Source: Nocardioides conyzicola
GTDB taxonomy: Bacteria; Actinomycetota; Actinomycetes; Propionibacteriales; Nocardioidaceae
Direction: 5' to 3'
NCBI RefSeq assembly: GCF_039543825.1
Contig: NZ_BAABKM010000004.1
Location: 124,001 to 188,000 of the forward strand
DNA: 64,000 bases
This document shows, one piece after another, positions 40,544 to 51,003 of this stretch. Position 1 is the stretch's first letter; each line of letters opens with the position of its first letter. Position numbers and translations under genes: made by a program. Under the pieces are notes generated by a model. It did no database searches, had not been told where the DNA came from, and worked only from the letters and a program-made list of their open reading frames with translations.

Positions 40544-42427
40544 TCAGACCGTCGCCGGCGGGAGGTCCTCGACGAACTGGGTGCGGTAGAGGTCGGCGTA
40601 CAAGCCGCCCTCGGCGAGCAGCGAGGCGTGCGTGCCGCGCTGCACGATGCGGCCTCGGTCGACGACCAGGATCTGGTCCGCGTTGCGGACGGTCGAGAGC
40701 CGGTGCGCGATGACCAGCGACGTGCGGCCGTCGAGCGCGGCGTCCAGCGCGCGCTGTACGGCGACCTCCGACTCGCTGTCGAGGTGGGCCGTCGCCTCGT
40801 CGAGCACGACGATCGCCGGGGCCTTGAGCAGGAGCCGGGCGATCGCGAGCCGCTGTCGCTCGCCACCGGAGAGGCGGTAGCCGCGGTCGCCGACCACCGT
40901 GTCGAGCCCGTCGGGCAGGCTCCGGATGAGGGTGGCGATCTGGCCCGCCTCGAGGGCCGCCCAGACCTCCTGGTCGCTCGCGCCGGGGCGGGCGTAGAGC
41001 AGGTTGGCCCGGATGGTGTCGTGGAACATGTGCGCGTCCTGGGTGACGTAGCCGACGACGTCCTCCAGCGACTGCAGGGTCACGTCGCGCACGTCGTGGC
41101 CGCCGACGCGGACCACGCCGGTCCGGGCGTCGTACAGCCGGGCGACCAGGTGGGTGATCGTGGTCTTGCCGGCACCGGACGGGCCCACCAGGGCGACCAT
41201 CTGGCCGGGCTCGGCGACGAGCGAGATGTCGTTGAGCACCGGGCCGCCCTCGCGGGACTCCTTGCGCGCGACGGTCTCCAGCGACGCCAGCGAGATCTCG
41301 TCGGCCCGCGGGTAGCCGAAGCCGACGTGGTCGAACTCCAGGCGCGCAGCCGACCGCGGGAGCACCACCGCGTCGGGCTTCTCCTCGATCAGCGACGGCA
41401 GGTCGAGCACCTCGAAGACGCGCTCGAAGCTGACCAGCGCGGTCATCACGTCGATGCGGACGTTGGACAGGCTCTGCAGCGGGCCGAGCAGGCGCAGGAG
41501 CAGCGTGGCGAGCGCGATCAGGGTGCCGACGGTCAGCGTCTTGTCGACGGCGAGGTGCCCACCCACGCCGTACACGAGCGCGGTGGCCAGCGCCGGGACC
41601 GCCATCATCGACGCCGCGAAGATCCGGGTGAGCAGCGAGATCCGTACGCCGAGGTCGCGGACGTAGGCGGCCTTGTGGGCGAAGACCTCGTCCTCCTCCT
41701 CGCGCCGGCCGAAGAGCTTGAGCAGCATGGCGCCGCCGACGTTGAAGCGCTCGGTCATCGCGTTGCCCATGTCGGCGTTGCCGTCCATCTGCTGGCGCGT
41801 CAGGCCGGCGAGCCGGGAGCTGACCCACCGCGAGACCAGCAGCATCAGCGGGAAGATCGCGAGGCAGAGCAGCGTCACCTGCCAGCTCAGGGCCAGCATC
41901 GCGATGCCGACCACGATGACGGAGATCGTGCTCGCCACCGTGCTGGACAGCGTGGAGGTGAAGGCGCGCTGGGCGCCGATGACGTCGTTGTTGAGCCGCG
42001 AGACCAGGGCACCGGTCTGGGTGCGGGTGAAGAACGCGAGCGACTGCCGCTGCACGTGCCCGAAGACCCGGGTGCGCAGGTCGAAGATGAGTCCCTCGCC
42101 GATCCGCGACGACAGCCAGCCCTCGCCGACGGAGAGCACGGCGCCGAGCAGCGCGACGCCCGCCATCGCGAGCGCGAGCACGGTCACCAGTCCGGCGTCT
42201 CCGCCGACGATGCCGTCGTCGATGATGTGCTTGGCCAGCAGCGGTGACACGACGACCAGGCAGCTGTCGATGACCGTCAGCAGCAGGAAGACCGTGATCA
42301 GGCGCCGGTGCGGCCGCGCGAAGCCGACGACCCGGCGGACCGTCCCACGCTCGATGCGGGTGTGCACCAGGCTGCGGTCCGACCGCAGGTGTCGCCACGC
42401 GGCGCCCGAGCCCTGCATCCCCGACAT
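40544..42427 (-). CDS. ABC exporter, fused permease and ATPase (MsbA/MDR type)
   Basis: A 627-residue half-transporter. About six helices span residues ~40-335 (for example LITVFLLLTVIDSCLVVVSPLL), followed by the ATPase: Walker A GPSGAGKTTITHL near residue 415, signature LSGGERQRLAIARLLLKAPA, Walker B IVVLDEATAHLD and switch His VIAHRLSTVRNAD. It should work as a homodimer exporting lipids or drugs. It starts 10 bases after the hydratase stop with a GGGAG ribosome site. Confidence 0.93.
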   Translation of the reverse strand: MSGMQGSGAAWRHLRSDRSLVHTRIERGTVRRVVGFARPHRRLITVFLLLTVIDSCLVVVSPLLAKHIIDDGIVGGDAGLVTVLALAMAGVALLGAVLSVGEGWLSSRIGEGLIFDLRTRVFGHVQRQSLAFFTRTQTGALVSRLNNDVIGAQRAFTSTLSSTVASTISVIVVGIAMLALSWQVTLLCLAIFPLMLLVSRWVSSRLAGLTRQQMDGNADMGNAMTERFNVGGAMLLKLFGRREEEDEVFAHKAAYVRDLGVRISLLTRIFAASMMAVPALATALVYGVGGHLAVDKTLTVGTLIALATLLLRLLGPLQSLSNVRIDVMTALVSFERVFEVLDLPSLIEEKPDAVVLPRSAARLEFDHVGFGYPRADEISLASLETVARKESREGGPVLNDISLVAEPGQMVALVGPSGAGKTTITHLVARLYDARTGVVRVGGHDVRDVTLQSLEDVVGYVTQDAHMFHDTIRANLLYARPGASDQEVWAALEAGQIATLIRSLPDGLDTVVGDRGYRLSGGERQRLAIARLLLKAPAIVVLDEATAHLDSESEVAVQRALDAALDGRTSLVIAHRLSTVRNADQILVVDRGRIVQRGTHASLLAEGGLYADLYRTQFVEDLPPATV

Positions 42428-42437
42428 CGTCTCTCCC

Positions 42438-43223
42438 CTACTGCTTCATCAGTGCAACCAGCTCCCGGAAGCGGCGGGTCTGCGCCTCGCGCTCCAGGCG
42501 ACGCTGCTCGTCCAGGCTCCGGTCTGCCGCACCCTGCAGCAACGTCTTGGTCTCGCTCACCGCGCCGGCCATCGGTGCGGTCAGGGCACCGACGAGGTGC
42601 TCGACCGTGGAGGCGAGCTCCGCGACCGGTACGGCGGTGAGAGCGAGCCCGATGTCCACCGCCTCGCTCGCGCCGACCATCCGCGCCGTGGCGCAGATCT
42701 CCAGTGCCCTGGCGTAGCCAACGCTCTCGACGAGCGGCTTTGTTCCCGTCAGGTCGGGCACGAGGCCGAGGGCGGACTCCTTCATGCAGAACTGCGCGTC
42801 GTCGGCCACCACTCTGAGGTCGCACGACAGCGCCAGCTGGAAGCCCGCGCCGATCGCGTAGCCGTGCACCGCGGCGATCGACACGAACCGCGGGTCACGG
42901 AGCCAGGTGAAGCCGCGCTGGAAACCGTCGATCGCGGCCGAGACCTCCTCGTCCGACTGCCCCATCAGTGCGACGACCGAGCCCTCGCCGGCCGTGCTGG
43001 GGTCGAGCATCGACCGGTCGAGGCCCGCCGAGAACGCAGCGCCGGCACCCTTGACCACCACGACGCGCACGTCGTCGGGCAGCTCGTCGCCGATGCCCGC
43101 GAGGGCGTGCCACATGGTCGGCGTCTGGGCGTTGCGTACGTCGGGCCGGTTGAGGGTGATCGTCGCGACCGCGCCGGCCACGTCGTAGAGCAGGCCGGCG
43201 TCCTCGAGCGTCTTCTGGTCCAT
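42438..43223 (-). CDS. Enoyl-CoA hydratase/isomerase family protein
   Basis: A 261-residue crotonase. ITLNRPDVRNAQ and the oxyanion-hole segments AAFSAGLDRSML and AVHGYAIGAGFQLALSCDLR are present, with ESALGLVPDLTG after. The usual catalytic Glu pair is partly replaced, so the precise reaction (hydratase or isomerase) is open. ATG 43223 is fixed by TACTGT 7 bases upstream, making a leaderless start for the run of four genes. Confidence 0.9.
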   Translation of the reverse strand: MDQKTLEDAGLLYDVAGAVATITLNRPDVRNAQTPTMWHALAGIGDELPDDVRVVVVKGAGAAFSAGLDRSMLDPSTAGEGSVVALMGQSDEEVSAAIDGFQRGFTWLRDPRFVSIAAVHGYAIGAGFQLALSCDLRVVADDAQFCMKESALGLVPDLTGTKPLVESVGYARALEICATARMVGASEAVDIGLALTAVPVAELASTVEHLVGALTAPMAGAVSETKTLLQGAADRSLDEQRRLEREAQTRRFRELVALMKQ

Positions 43224-43244
43224 GGTGCGCACAGTAGTCGCGGC

Positions 43245-43913
43245 TCAGCGCAGGACCGGCAGCCGGTCGGCCAGCGCCCCGAGGCCGTCGGGCGGCGCCG
43301 ATCGTCCCGTGCCGACCAGCACGACCTCCTCGGCCGACCAGCCGGCGGGGAACGGCTCGGCCAGCGCCTCGACCGTCGCCCGGCCGAGGTCGAGGGCCGT
43401 CGGCGGAAGCACGGCGCCCTGGTCCTCGTCGAGGTCGAGGTCGAGCTGGTGGATGACGTCCTCCACCGCCCAGATGACGAGGAAGTCACCGGGGGTGAAG
43501 ACCTGTCCCTGCCAGGCCACGTGGCGGTCGGGGAGGCTCGCCGCGCCCCGGCGTACGGCGTCGGCGACGTCCCGCAGCTGCTCGACCGCGGCGCTCGGGC
43601 GGGAGTACGCCGCCGTACGTCGTCGCTGCGCCATCAGCGTCAGCAGCGGGTCGCCGGCCTCGGTCTCCGCGAAGGCCGTCCAGTACGACGCGGCGTCGAC
43701 CGTGACGGCGTCGTCGACCGGCGAGACCATGCCCCCGAGCATCTCCTGCCAGCCCGCGAGCACGTGCACGACGACGTCGAGCCGGGTCCAGCCGTGGCAG
43801 CGGGAGGCCCCGAGGAGGTCCCACTCGTCGACGGCGTCGACGGCGTCGACGAACGTGGTCACCGACTCGGCGAACGCGCTCCGGCCGGTGGACAGGTCGA
43901 TGCTCAGGCTCAT
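43245..43913 (-). CDS. Maleylpyruvate isomerase/DinB-like N-terminal domain protein
   Basis: A 222-residue helical-bundle protein of the mycothiol-dependent maleylpyruvate isomerase/DinB-2 type. ASRCHGWTRLDVVVHVLAGW with the metal His near residue 50 and EDVIHQLDLDLD with the third His agree with the family. Members are mycothiol S-transferases or have unknown roles; mycothiol use fits an actinobacterium. ATG 43913 has TACCGT six bases upstream. Confidence 0.75.
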   Translation of the reverse strand: MSLSIDLSTGRSAFAESVTTFVDAVDAVDEWDLLGASRCHGWTRLDVVVHVLAGWQEMLGGMVSPVDDAVTVDAASYWTAFAETEAGDPLLTLMAQRRRTAAYSRPSAAVEQLRDVADAVRRGAASLPDRHVAWQGQVFTPGDFLVIWAVEDVIHQLDLDLDEDQGAVLPPTALDLGRATVEALAEPFPAGWSAEEVVLVGTGRSAPPDGLGALADRLPVLR

Positions 43914-43956
43914 GACGCCACGGTAGGCGGCGCCGCCGACAGCGGACCCGGGTCGA

Positions 43957-45555
<1,599 letters not shown>

Positions 45556-45643
45556 GTCGGGCCAAGCGTAGTTGTGGGTACGGTCCTTCCGGGCATCGGC
45601 GACGGTGTCCCCCGTCACGCCCGTCCACCCTGTAGGAGCACCC

Positions 45644-46552
45644 ATGCGGTTCAACCCGAAAGCCCGGCTGGACACCAGTCGCATGGGCGACGCCGGACGC
45701 GGTTCGGGCGGCGGCCGTGGCGGCGGCATCCCGATCCCCGGCGGAGTCGCAGGTGGCGGCATCGGGACCCTGATCATCGTCGTGATCGTGGTGGTCGCCA
45801 GCCTCGTGATGGGCGGCGGCGGTGGCAGCGACACCCCGGCCGGCGAGACCGGCCGCTACCAGGGGAAGTGCGAGAGCGGCAAGGACGCCAACGACAGCGC
45901 GGACTGCGCACGGGTGGCGATCGAGAACTCCCTCACCGACTACTGGACCGACGCGCTGCCGGACCAGTCCGGCACGGCGTTCCAGCCCGAGCGCAAGATC
46001 GAGACGTTCACCGACGGCATCAGCACCGGCTGCGGCTCGGCGACGGCCGACGTCGGGCCGTTCTACTGCCCGACCGACCAGATCATCTACCTGGACACCA
46101 CGTTCTTCGACGACGTGCTCGAGCAGCAGCTCGGTGGTCCCGACGGCGGCTTCGTCGAGGCGTACGTGCTCGCGCACGAGTACGGCCACCACATCCAGAA
46201 CCTGCTCGGCACCATGGGCAAGGTCAAGACCCAGCAGGGGCCGAAGAGCGACGCCGTACGCCTCGAGCTGCAGGCCGACTGCTACGCCGGCATGTGGGCC
46301 AAGGCGGCGTCCGCGACCGAGGACACCAAAGGCGTCGCGATCTTCGAGTCCCTGACCGACGAGGACATCCAGCTCGCGATCGAGGCCGCCACCACCGTCG
46401 GCGACGACCGGATCCAGCAGCAGTCCGGCGGCGACGTCGACCCGGAGAAGTGGACCCACGGCTCGGCGAAGTCGCGGGTGCAGTGGTTCCGGACCGGCTA
46501 CAGCAAGGGCACCCTCGACGCGTGCGACACGTTCGCTGCCGGGGCTCTCTGA
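45644..46552 (+). CDS. Neutral zinc metallopeptidase (YpfJ/DUF2342-like)
   Basis: A 302-residue membrane-anchored metalloprotease. Gly-rich N-terminus, one helix at ~residues 42-58 (TLIIVVIVVVASLVMG), and the zincin motif LAHEYGHHIQNLLG near residue 183. Downstream LQADCYAGMWA supplies the third ligand region. The domain should face outward. The ATG has a TAGGAG ribosome site. Role unknown, probably envelope turnover or stress. Confidence 0.92.
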   Translation: MRFNPKARLDTSRMGDAGRGSGGGRGGGIPIPGGVAGGGIGTLIIVVIVVVASLVMGGGGGSDTPAGETGRYQGKCESGKDANDSADCARVAIENSLTDYWTDALPDQSGTAFQPERKIETFTDGISTGCGSATADVGPFYCPTDQIIYLDTTFFDDVLEQQLGGPDGGFVEAYVLAHEYGHHIQNLLGTMGKVKTQQGPKSDAVRLELQADCYAGMWAKAASATEDTKGVAIFESLTDEDIQLAIEAATTVGDDRIQQQSGGDVDPEKWTHGSAKSRVQWFRTGYSKGTLDACDTFAAGAL

Positions 46553-46575
46553 GCTCGCTCAGGCACTGCCCGAGC

Positions 46576-46640
46576 TCGTCGAGTGACGCCGATTGGCCCC
46601 CGGCCGCGTGATTTCAGGGCGATCTCGCGTCACTCGACGA
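46576..46640. repeat. Long-armed inverted repeat between convergent genes
   Basis: TCGTCGAGTGACGC (46576-46589) and GCGTCACTCGACGA (46627-46640) are perfectly complementary over 14 bp with a 37-base loop. It sits between the metallopeptidase stop and the phosphotransferase stop, so transcripts from both sides would form the stem. No T-tract. It may be a bidirectional terminator, or a relative of the larger repeat at 34052-34135. Confidence 0.6.
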
Positions 46641-46644
46641 CCGC

Positions 46645-47553
46645 TCAGCCCTCGACCAGCGCCTCGATGTGGGCGAACTGCCGCTGCAGCGCCCGCAGGT
46701 GCGGCGCGACGGCGGGGTGCCGGAACTTCCCGGCCAGCGCACCCTCGCCCTGGGCGGCCCGGGCCAATGCCCACTCCGCCCGGTTGAGGACCGTGTAGAC
46801 GGCGGTGACCCGGGCGCCCAGGGTGACCTCTTCGCGGGTCGCGAGCCCCTCGGGCATGCCGAGCAGGTAGGCGTCGATGAGCGGCTCGAGCTCCTCGCGG
46901 GCGGCGAGGGCGAAGTAGCCCAGGTCGGCGCCGACCGGGCCGGTGCCGAGCGTCGACCAGTCGATCGCGATCGCGTCGTCGCCGGAGCGCCCCAGCAGGT
47001 TGGCGGGTACGGCGTCGCCGTGCTGCGGCACCTGGACCAGTGCGTCGGCGGCCGCCAGCAGCTCGACGCGGCGGCCCCACAGGTGGTCCGCCACGTCGGC
47101 GACCGTGGTCCGCGCGAGGGTCTGCCACCCGCCGTGCCTCTCGACGCGGGCGAGCCGGTCGCGCAGCTGGTTGCGGGCCAGCCAGGGCGCGGCGGCGAGG
47201 TGCGCCCCGGCGAACCGGCCCATCGCGTGTGCACAGAAGAGCCCGCTGCTCGACGCGTCCTCGACCCACTCCTGGGTGATCGTGATGCCGTCCTCGTCCT
47301 CCTCGACGGCGCCGAGCCCGGCCGCGCGCAAGCCGGGCGTGTCGACGACGGTGCCGGCGGTGACGACGTCGGCCGCGCGCCGCCAGTAGGCGAAGTGACG
47401 CGGGTTGGTCAGCTCCGCCGGGTCGTCGGCCGCCGGCCGGGCCACCCGCTTGACCACGACGGGCTGGTCGCCCAGGACGGTCCTCCAGACGCCAACCGTC
47501 GAGGCACCGCTCCCGCCGGGGAGCGCGTGCCACCCGGGTTCGGGCTGCCACAT
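46645..47553 (-). CDS. Aminoglycoside phosphotransferase-fold protein
   Basis: A 302-residue kinase-fold protein. VVVKRVAR carries the ATP Lys. In the catalytic loop VQVPQHGDAVPANLLGR the H-G-D-x3-x-N pattern is intact, and AIAIDWSTLGTGPVGADLG carries the metal Asp. Substrate unknown; resistance cannot be inferred from the fold. ATG 47553 has TAGCGT 7 bases upstream (leaderless). Confidence 0.8.
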   Translation of the reverse strand: MWQPEPGWHALPGGSGASTVGVWRTVLGDQPVVVKRVARPAADDPAELTNPRHFAYWRRAADVVTAGTVVDTPGLRAAGLGAVEEDEDGITITQEWVEDASSSGLFCAHAMGRFAGAHLAAAPWLARNQLRDRLARVERHGGWQTLARTTVADVADHLWGRRVELLAAADALVQVPQHGDAVPANLLGRSGDDAIAIDWSTLGTGPVGADLGYFALAAREELEPLIDAYLLGMPEGLATREEVTLGARVTAVYTVLNRAEWALARAAQGEGALAGKFRHPAVAPHLRALQRQFAHIEALVEG

Positions 47554-47714
47554 GCGTCGGACGCTAGCCGATGTCGCGCGCGAGGTAGCGCCACCACGCG
47601 GTGTCGCCCGGCTGCCACGAAATGTCGGCAAGGCGGCAACCGATGGCCCGTGGCGCACGTCTCCCCCCTTGAGTGCCCGGAACCGCCGGGCGACCCATCG
47701 ACGAAGGATCTGCC

Positions 47715-48296
47715 ATGACCTCTCGGGTACTGACCGCCCTGCTCGCCGCCGCTCTGCTCGGGGGCTCCCTCACGGGCCTCTCCTCCTCGGCCGACGCGCG
47801 GCCGGCGACGCCGCGCACCCATCTGACGCTGCGGGTCACCGGGTGCGAGGGGTGCCACATCGGGCTCACCCAGGCCCTGAACGGTCGCCGGAACGTCTGG
47901 CAGGCCAAGGGTCGTACGGTCAAGGACGGCTCCGTGTCGTGGAACATCCCGACCAGCCGCACGCACGGTCTCAGCATCACCGTGATCGCCCCGTGGGACG
48001 GCGGCGCCGGCTACGTCCCGACGGTGGCGTTCCGCTACGCCGGCGAGCGCGTCGGCGACCGGGTGACCAACGCGATCGCCAAGCAGAAGAAGCGGGCCTC
48101 GGCGTGCTGGGCCGGCACCGAGTCGGACAAGGCGACCCTTCGGATCACGGTCGTGCACGCCCGCTCGACCAACCCGCCGGGCGACCCGATCCGCACCCCG
48201 CGCGCGTTCACCTCGGTGACCCAGCGCTGGGAGACGCCGATGGAGCGCGCCTGGCACGGTATCTCCGGGACCCAGGACGCGACCTACTGCGGCTGA
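47715..48296 (+). CDS. Secreted protein of unknown function
   Basis: A 193-residue exported protein. Signal peptide at residues 1-28 (LTALLAAALLGGSLTGLSSSADA). The mature part contains TGCEGCHIGLTQALNGR with a Cys-x2-Cys, two more Cys near SACWAG and the C-terminal ATYCG, so two disulfides or a metal site are possible. No family recognised. The upstream 160 bases hold no other gene. Its 3' end overlaps the convergent acVLRF1 gene by 13 bases. Confidence 0.7.
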   Translation: MTSRVLTALLAAALLGGSLTGLSSSADARPATPRTHLTLRVTGCEGCHIGLTQALNGRRNVWQAKGRTVKDGSVSWNIPTSRTHGLSITVIAPWDGGAGYVPTVAFRYAGERVGDRVTNAIAKQKKRASACWAGTESDKATLRITVVHARSTNPPGDPIRTPRAFTSVTQRWETPMERAWHGISGTQDATYCG

Positions 48297-48910
48297 CCCT
48301 GGTCCGCGTTGCGCACGGCGACGCGGACGGCGGCAGCGTCCCGGACCGCCTGCTCGAGCACGCCGCGGCGTGGATCCGGCACGGCGAGCCACGGCTCGAC
48401 GACCGTCAGCGCGCGCAGGCGCGGGTCCGCGAGCACCTCGTCGACCGCCGGGCGGTCGCCGCCGGTCACGAGCGGGCCGGTCAGCCCGGCAAGGATGCGG
48501 GCGGCGTGCTCGGCCGCCGCCTCGTACGCCTGCCGTGCCTGGTTGTCCCGGCGCCGGGCGAACCGCTGCTGGCTCTGGCCGCCCGCCTTGGTGCGGCCCT
48601 GGACGTGGCGCTGCCCGGTCTTGGAGTCGACCGTCCGCTCCCCCGTCAGCCGGGCGATGGCGAAGCCGCCCTTGCGGACCAGGAGCACGCCCCAGTCCTC
48701 GGGCAGCGTGGTCGCGGCGGCGAAGGCGGTCGCCTCCGGCTCCCCGGCGTACGCCGCGGCGAAGGGCGGGTGTGCTGCGAACGTCGAGCCGTCCTCAGCC
48801 GTCCCGGTCAGGGCCCCGTCCGCGACGTGGAGAGCGGTCACACCGTGGCGTTCCTCGAAGTTCGCCACCCAGCGAACCAGCCGCTCGCGAGGTACCTGCA
48901 AGGTCGGCAT
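48284..48910 (-). CDS. acVLRF1-type peptidyl-tRNA hydrolase (ribosome rescue)
   Basis: A 208-residue member of the actinobacterial Vms1-like release-factor-1 family. The diagnostic loop GRTKAGGQSQQRFARRRDN lies at residues ~105-123, with the catalytic Gln near 112. The fold is eRF1 domain-2-like. These enzymes release nascent chains from stalled 50S subunits. Neighbours do not indicate stress regulation. It ends by overlapping a secreted protein gene. Confidence 0.85.
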   Translation of the reverse strand: MPTLQVPRERLVRWVANFEERHGVTALHVADGALTGTAEDGSTFAAHPPFAAAYAGEPEATAFAAATTLPEDWGVLLVRKGGFAIARLTGERTVDSKTGQRHVQGRTKAGGQSQQRFARRRDNQARQAYEAAAEHAARILAGLTGPLVTGGDRPAVDEVLADPRLRALTVVEPWLAVPDPRRGVLEQAVRDAAAVRVAVRNADQGQPQ

Positions 48911-48931
48911 GCGCCGAGACTACTGATCCAG

Positions 48932-49303
48932 TCAGACGTTGAAGCCCAACGCCCGCAGCTGCTCGCGGCCGTCGGGGGTGATCTTGTCCGGGCCCCACGG
49001 CGGCATCCAGACCCAGTTGATCAGGACATCGGCGACGAGCCCCTCGAGGGCGCTGTTGGTCTGGTCCTGGATCACGTCGGTGAGCGGGCAGGCCGCAGAC
49101 GTCAGCGTCATGTCGATGACGGCGTTGCTGTCCTCGTCGATGTGCACGCCGTAGACGAGGCCGAGGTCGACGACGTTGATGCCGAGCTCGGGGTCGACGA
49201 CGTCCTTCATCGCCTCGGTGACGTCGTCCACCGAGACGGTGGAGGTGCCGACGCCGCCGCCGGCGGCCTCGGGGACGTCGGGCAGGTCGCTGTGGTCAGC
49301 CAT
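48932..49303 (-). CDS. sufT: SufT/MIP18-family Fe-S assembly factor
   Basis: A 123-residue DUF59 protein. VTEAMKDVVDPELGINVVDLGLVYG is the family opening, and LTSAACPLTDVIQDQ carries the conserved Cys. The N-terminal ~20 residues are Gly/Pro-rich linker. It assists Fe-S maturation and closes the SUF operon. ATG 49303 overlaps the sufU stop by 8 bases; an upstream in-frame extension lies inside sufU and has no family support. Confidence 0.92.
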   Translation of the reverse strand: MADHSDLPDVPEAAGGGVGTSTVSVDDVTEAMKDVVDPELGINVVDLGLVYGVHIDEDSNAVIDMTLTSAACPLTDVIQDQTNSALEGLVADVLINWVWMPPWGPDKITPDGREQLRALGFNV

Positions 49304-49748
49304 GGGATTCCTCCAGGGATCGGGCGGTGGCGTCTTTCCAGGCCATCCAGGACAGCAGCGCGCACTTGACGCGTGCCGGGAACTTCGCGACACCGGCGAA
49401 GGCGATGCCGTCCTCGAGGACGTCCTCGTCGGGCTCGACGGTGCCCTTGCCCTGCATCAGGGTCAGGAACGTCTCGTGGATCGTCATCGCCTCGTCGACC
49501 GGCTTGCCGATGACGAGGTCGGTCAGCACCGACGCGGAGGCCTGCGAGATCGAGCAGCCGACCGCGTCGTACGACACGTCCTGCACGACGCCGTCGGCGA
49601 CGTGGACGCGCAGCGTCACCTCGTCACCACAGGTCGGGTTGACGTGGTGCACCTCGGCCTCGAACGGGTCGCGCAGACCCGCGTGGTGGGGGTGCTTGTA
49701 GTGGTCCAGGATGATCTCCTGGTAGAGGGTGTCGAGTTCGGATGCCAT
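49296..49748 (-). CDS. sufU: SufU sulfur-transfer/scaffold protein
   Basis: A 150-residue SufU. The three conserved Cys are near residues 40 (NPTCGDEVTL), 65 (AVGCSISQAS) and 129 (KFPARVKCALLSW), with the Asp at 42 completing the Zn site. SufU accepts persulfide sulfur from SufS. I choose ATG 49748 over TTG 49751. It starts 3 bases after the sufS stop. Confidence 0.95.
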   Translation of the reverse strand: MASELDTLYQEIILDHYKHPHHAGLRDPFEAEVHHVNPTCGDEVTLRVHVADGVVQDVSYDAVGCSISQASASVLTDLVIGKPVDEAMTIHETFLTLMQGKGTVEPDEDVLEDGIAFAGVAKFPARVKCALLSWMAWKDATARSLEESHG

Positions 49749-49751
49749 CAA

Positions 49752-51002
49752 TCAACCCAACTTGAAGTACGAACGGGTGTATTCCAGGCCCTCGACCAGC
49801 GCGTCGATCTCGGCGGGCGTCGTGTAGAGGTACGACGACATCCGGGTCGAGCTCTGCACGCCGAAACGCGCGTGTGCCGGCTTCGCGCAGTGGTGGCCGG
49901 CGCGCACGGCGACGCCGCGCGAGTCGAGCACCTGGGCGACGTCGTGCGGGTGCACGCCGTCGATCTCGAACGAGATCGCTCCCCCGCGCTCGGCGGCGTC
50001 CAGCGGCCCGAGCACCTTCAGGCCGGGCACGGTGGCCAGGCCCTCGAGCGCGTACGCCGTGATCGTCTGCTCGTGGCGGTGGATCGCGTCCATCCCGATG
50101 TGGGAGAGGTACTCGACCGCGGCACCGAGCCCGACGGCCTCGACGATCGGCGGGGTGCCCGCCTCGAAGCGGTGCGGGGCCGGCGCGTACGTCGAGCGCG
50201 CCATCGTCACGGTCTCGATCATCTCGCCGCCGCCGTGGAAGGGCGGGAGCGCGTTGAGCAGCTCCTCGCGGCCCCACAGCACGCCGATGCCGGTCGGCCC
50301 GACGACCTTGTGACCGGTGAACACCAGGAAGTCGCAGCCGGTCGCGGCGACGTCGACCGGCAGCTGCGGTGCCGCCTGGGAGGCGTCGATGACCGAGTAG
50401 GCGCCGAATGCCTTCGCGCGCGCCACCAGGTCGGTCACCGGGTTGATCGTGCCGAGCATGTTGGAGACCCAGGTGAAGGCGACCACCTTGGTGTGCTCGT
50501 CGATCAGCGCGTCGGCGTTGGACAGGTCGAGGTGACCGTCGTCGGTCAGCCCGAACCAGCGCAGCTCGGCACCGGAGCGCTCGCACGCCAGCTGCCACGA
50601 CACGATGTTGGAGTGGTGCTCCATCTCGGTGATCACGACGTTGTCGCCGGGGCCGAGCTCGATCGTGCGCGCGAGCAGGTTGAGCGCCTCGGTGGCGTTC
50701 TTGGTGAAGACCACCTCGTTGCGCGACCGCGCGTTCAGGAACGCCGCCACCTTGTCGCGCGCACCCTCGAACGCCTCGGTCGACTCAGCGCCCAGCGTGT
50801 GCATGGCGCGCGCGACGTTGGCGTTGTGCCGCTCCAGGTGGTCGACCATCGTGTCGATGACCACCTGGGGCTTCTGCGAGGTGTTGGCGCTGTCGAGGTA
50901 GACCAGCGGCAGGCCACCCGCGACGGTGCGATCCAGGATCGGGAAGTCGGCGCGGATCACCTCCAGCTCGGGGAGGAGCCCTGCCAGCTGGGTCGTCGTC
51001 AT
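49752..51002 (-). CDS. sufS: Cysteine desulfurase SufS
   Basis: A 416-residue group II cysteine desulfurase using PLP. The PLP Lys is in FTGHKVVGPTGIGVLWG near residue 230, the catalytic Cys in VRAGHHCAKPAHARFG near 370, and TEALNLLARTI and TEMEHHSNIVSWQ are standard. It provides sulfur for the SufBCD scaffold via SufU. ATG 51002 is one base from the sufC stop. Confidence 0.96.
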   Translation of the reverse strand: MTTTQLAGLLPELEVIRADFPILDRTVAGGLPLVYLDSANTSQKPQVVIDTMVDHLERHNANVARAMHTLGAESTEAFEGARDKVAAFLNARSRNEVVFTKNATEALNLLARTIELGPGDNVVITEMEHHSNIVSWQLACERSGAELRWFGLTDDGHLDLSNADALIDEHTKVVAFTWVSNMLGTINPVTDLVARAKAFGAYSVIDASQAAPQLPVDVAATGCDFLVFTGHKVVGPTGIGVLWGREELLNALPPFHGGGEMIETVTMARSTYAPAPHRFEAGTPPIVEAVGLGAAVEYLSHIGMDAIHRHEQTITAYALEGLATVPGLKVLGPLDAAERGGAISFEIDGVHPHDVAQVLDSRGVAVRAGHHCAKPAHARFGVQSSTRMSSYLYTTPAEIDALVEGLEYTRSYFKLG

Positions 51003-51003
51003 G

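Noticed and set aside
47668..47674. CTTGAGT resembling half of an HspR (HAIR) operator
   Set aside because: No ACTCAAG follows at 7 bases, and the downstream gene is an unrelated secreted protein.
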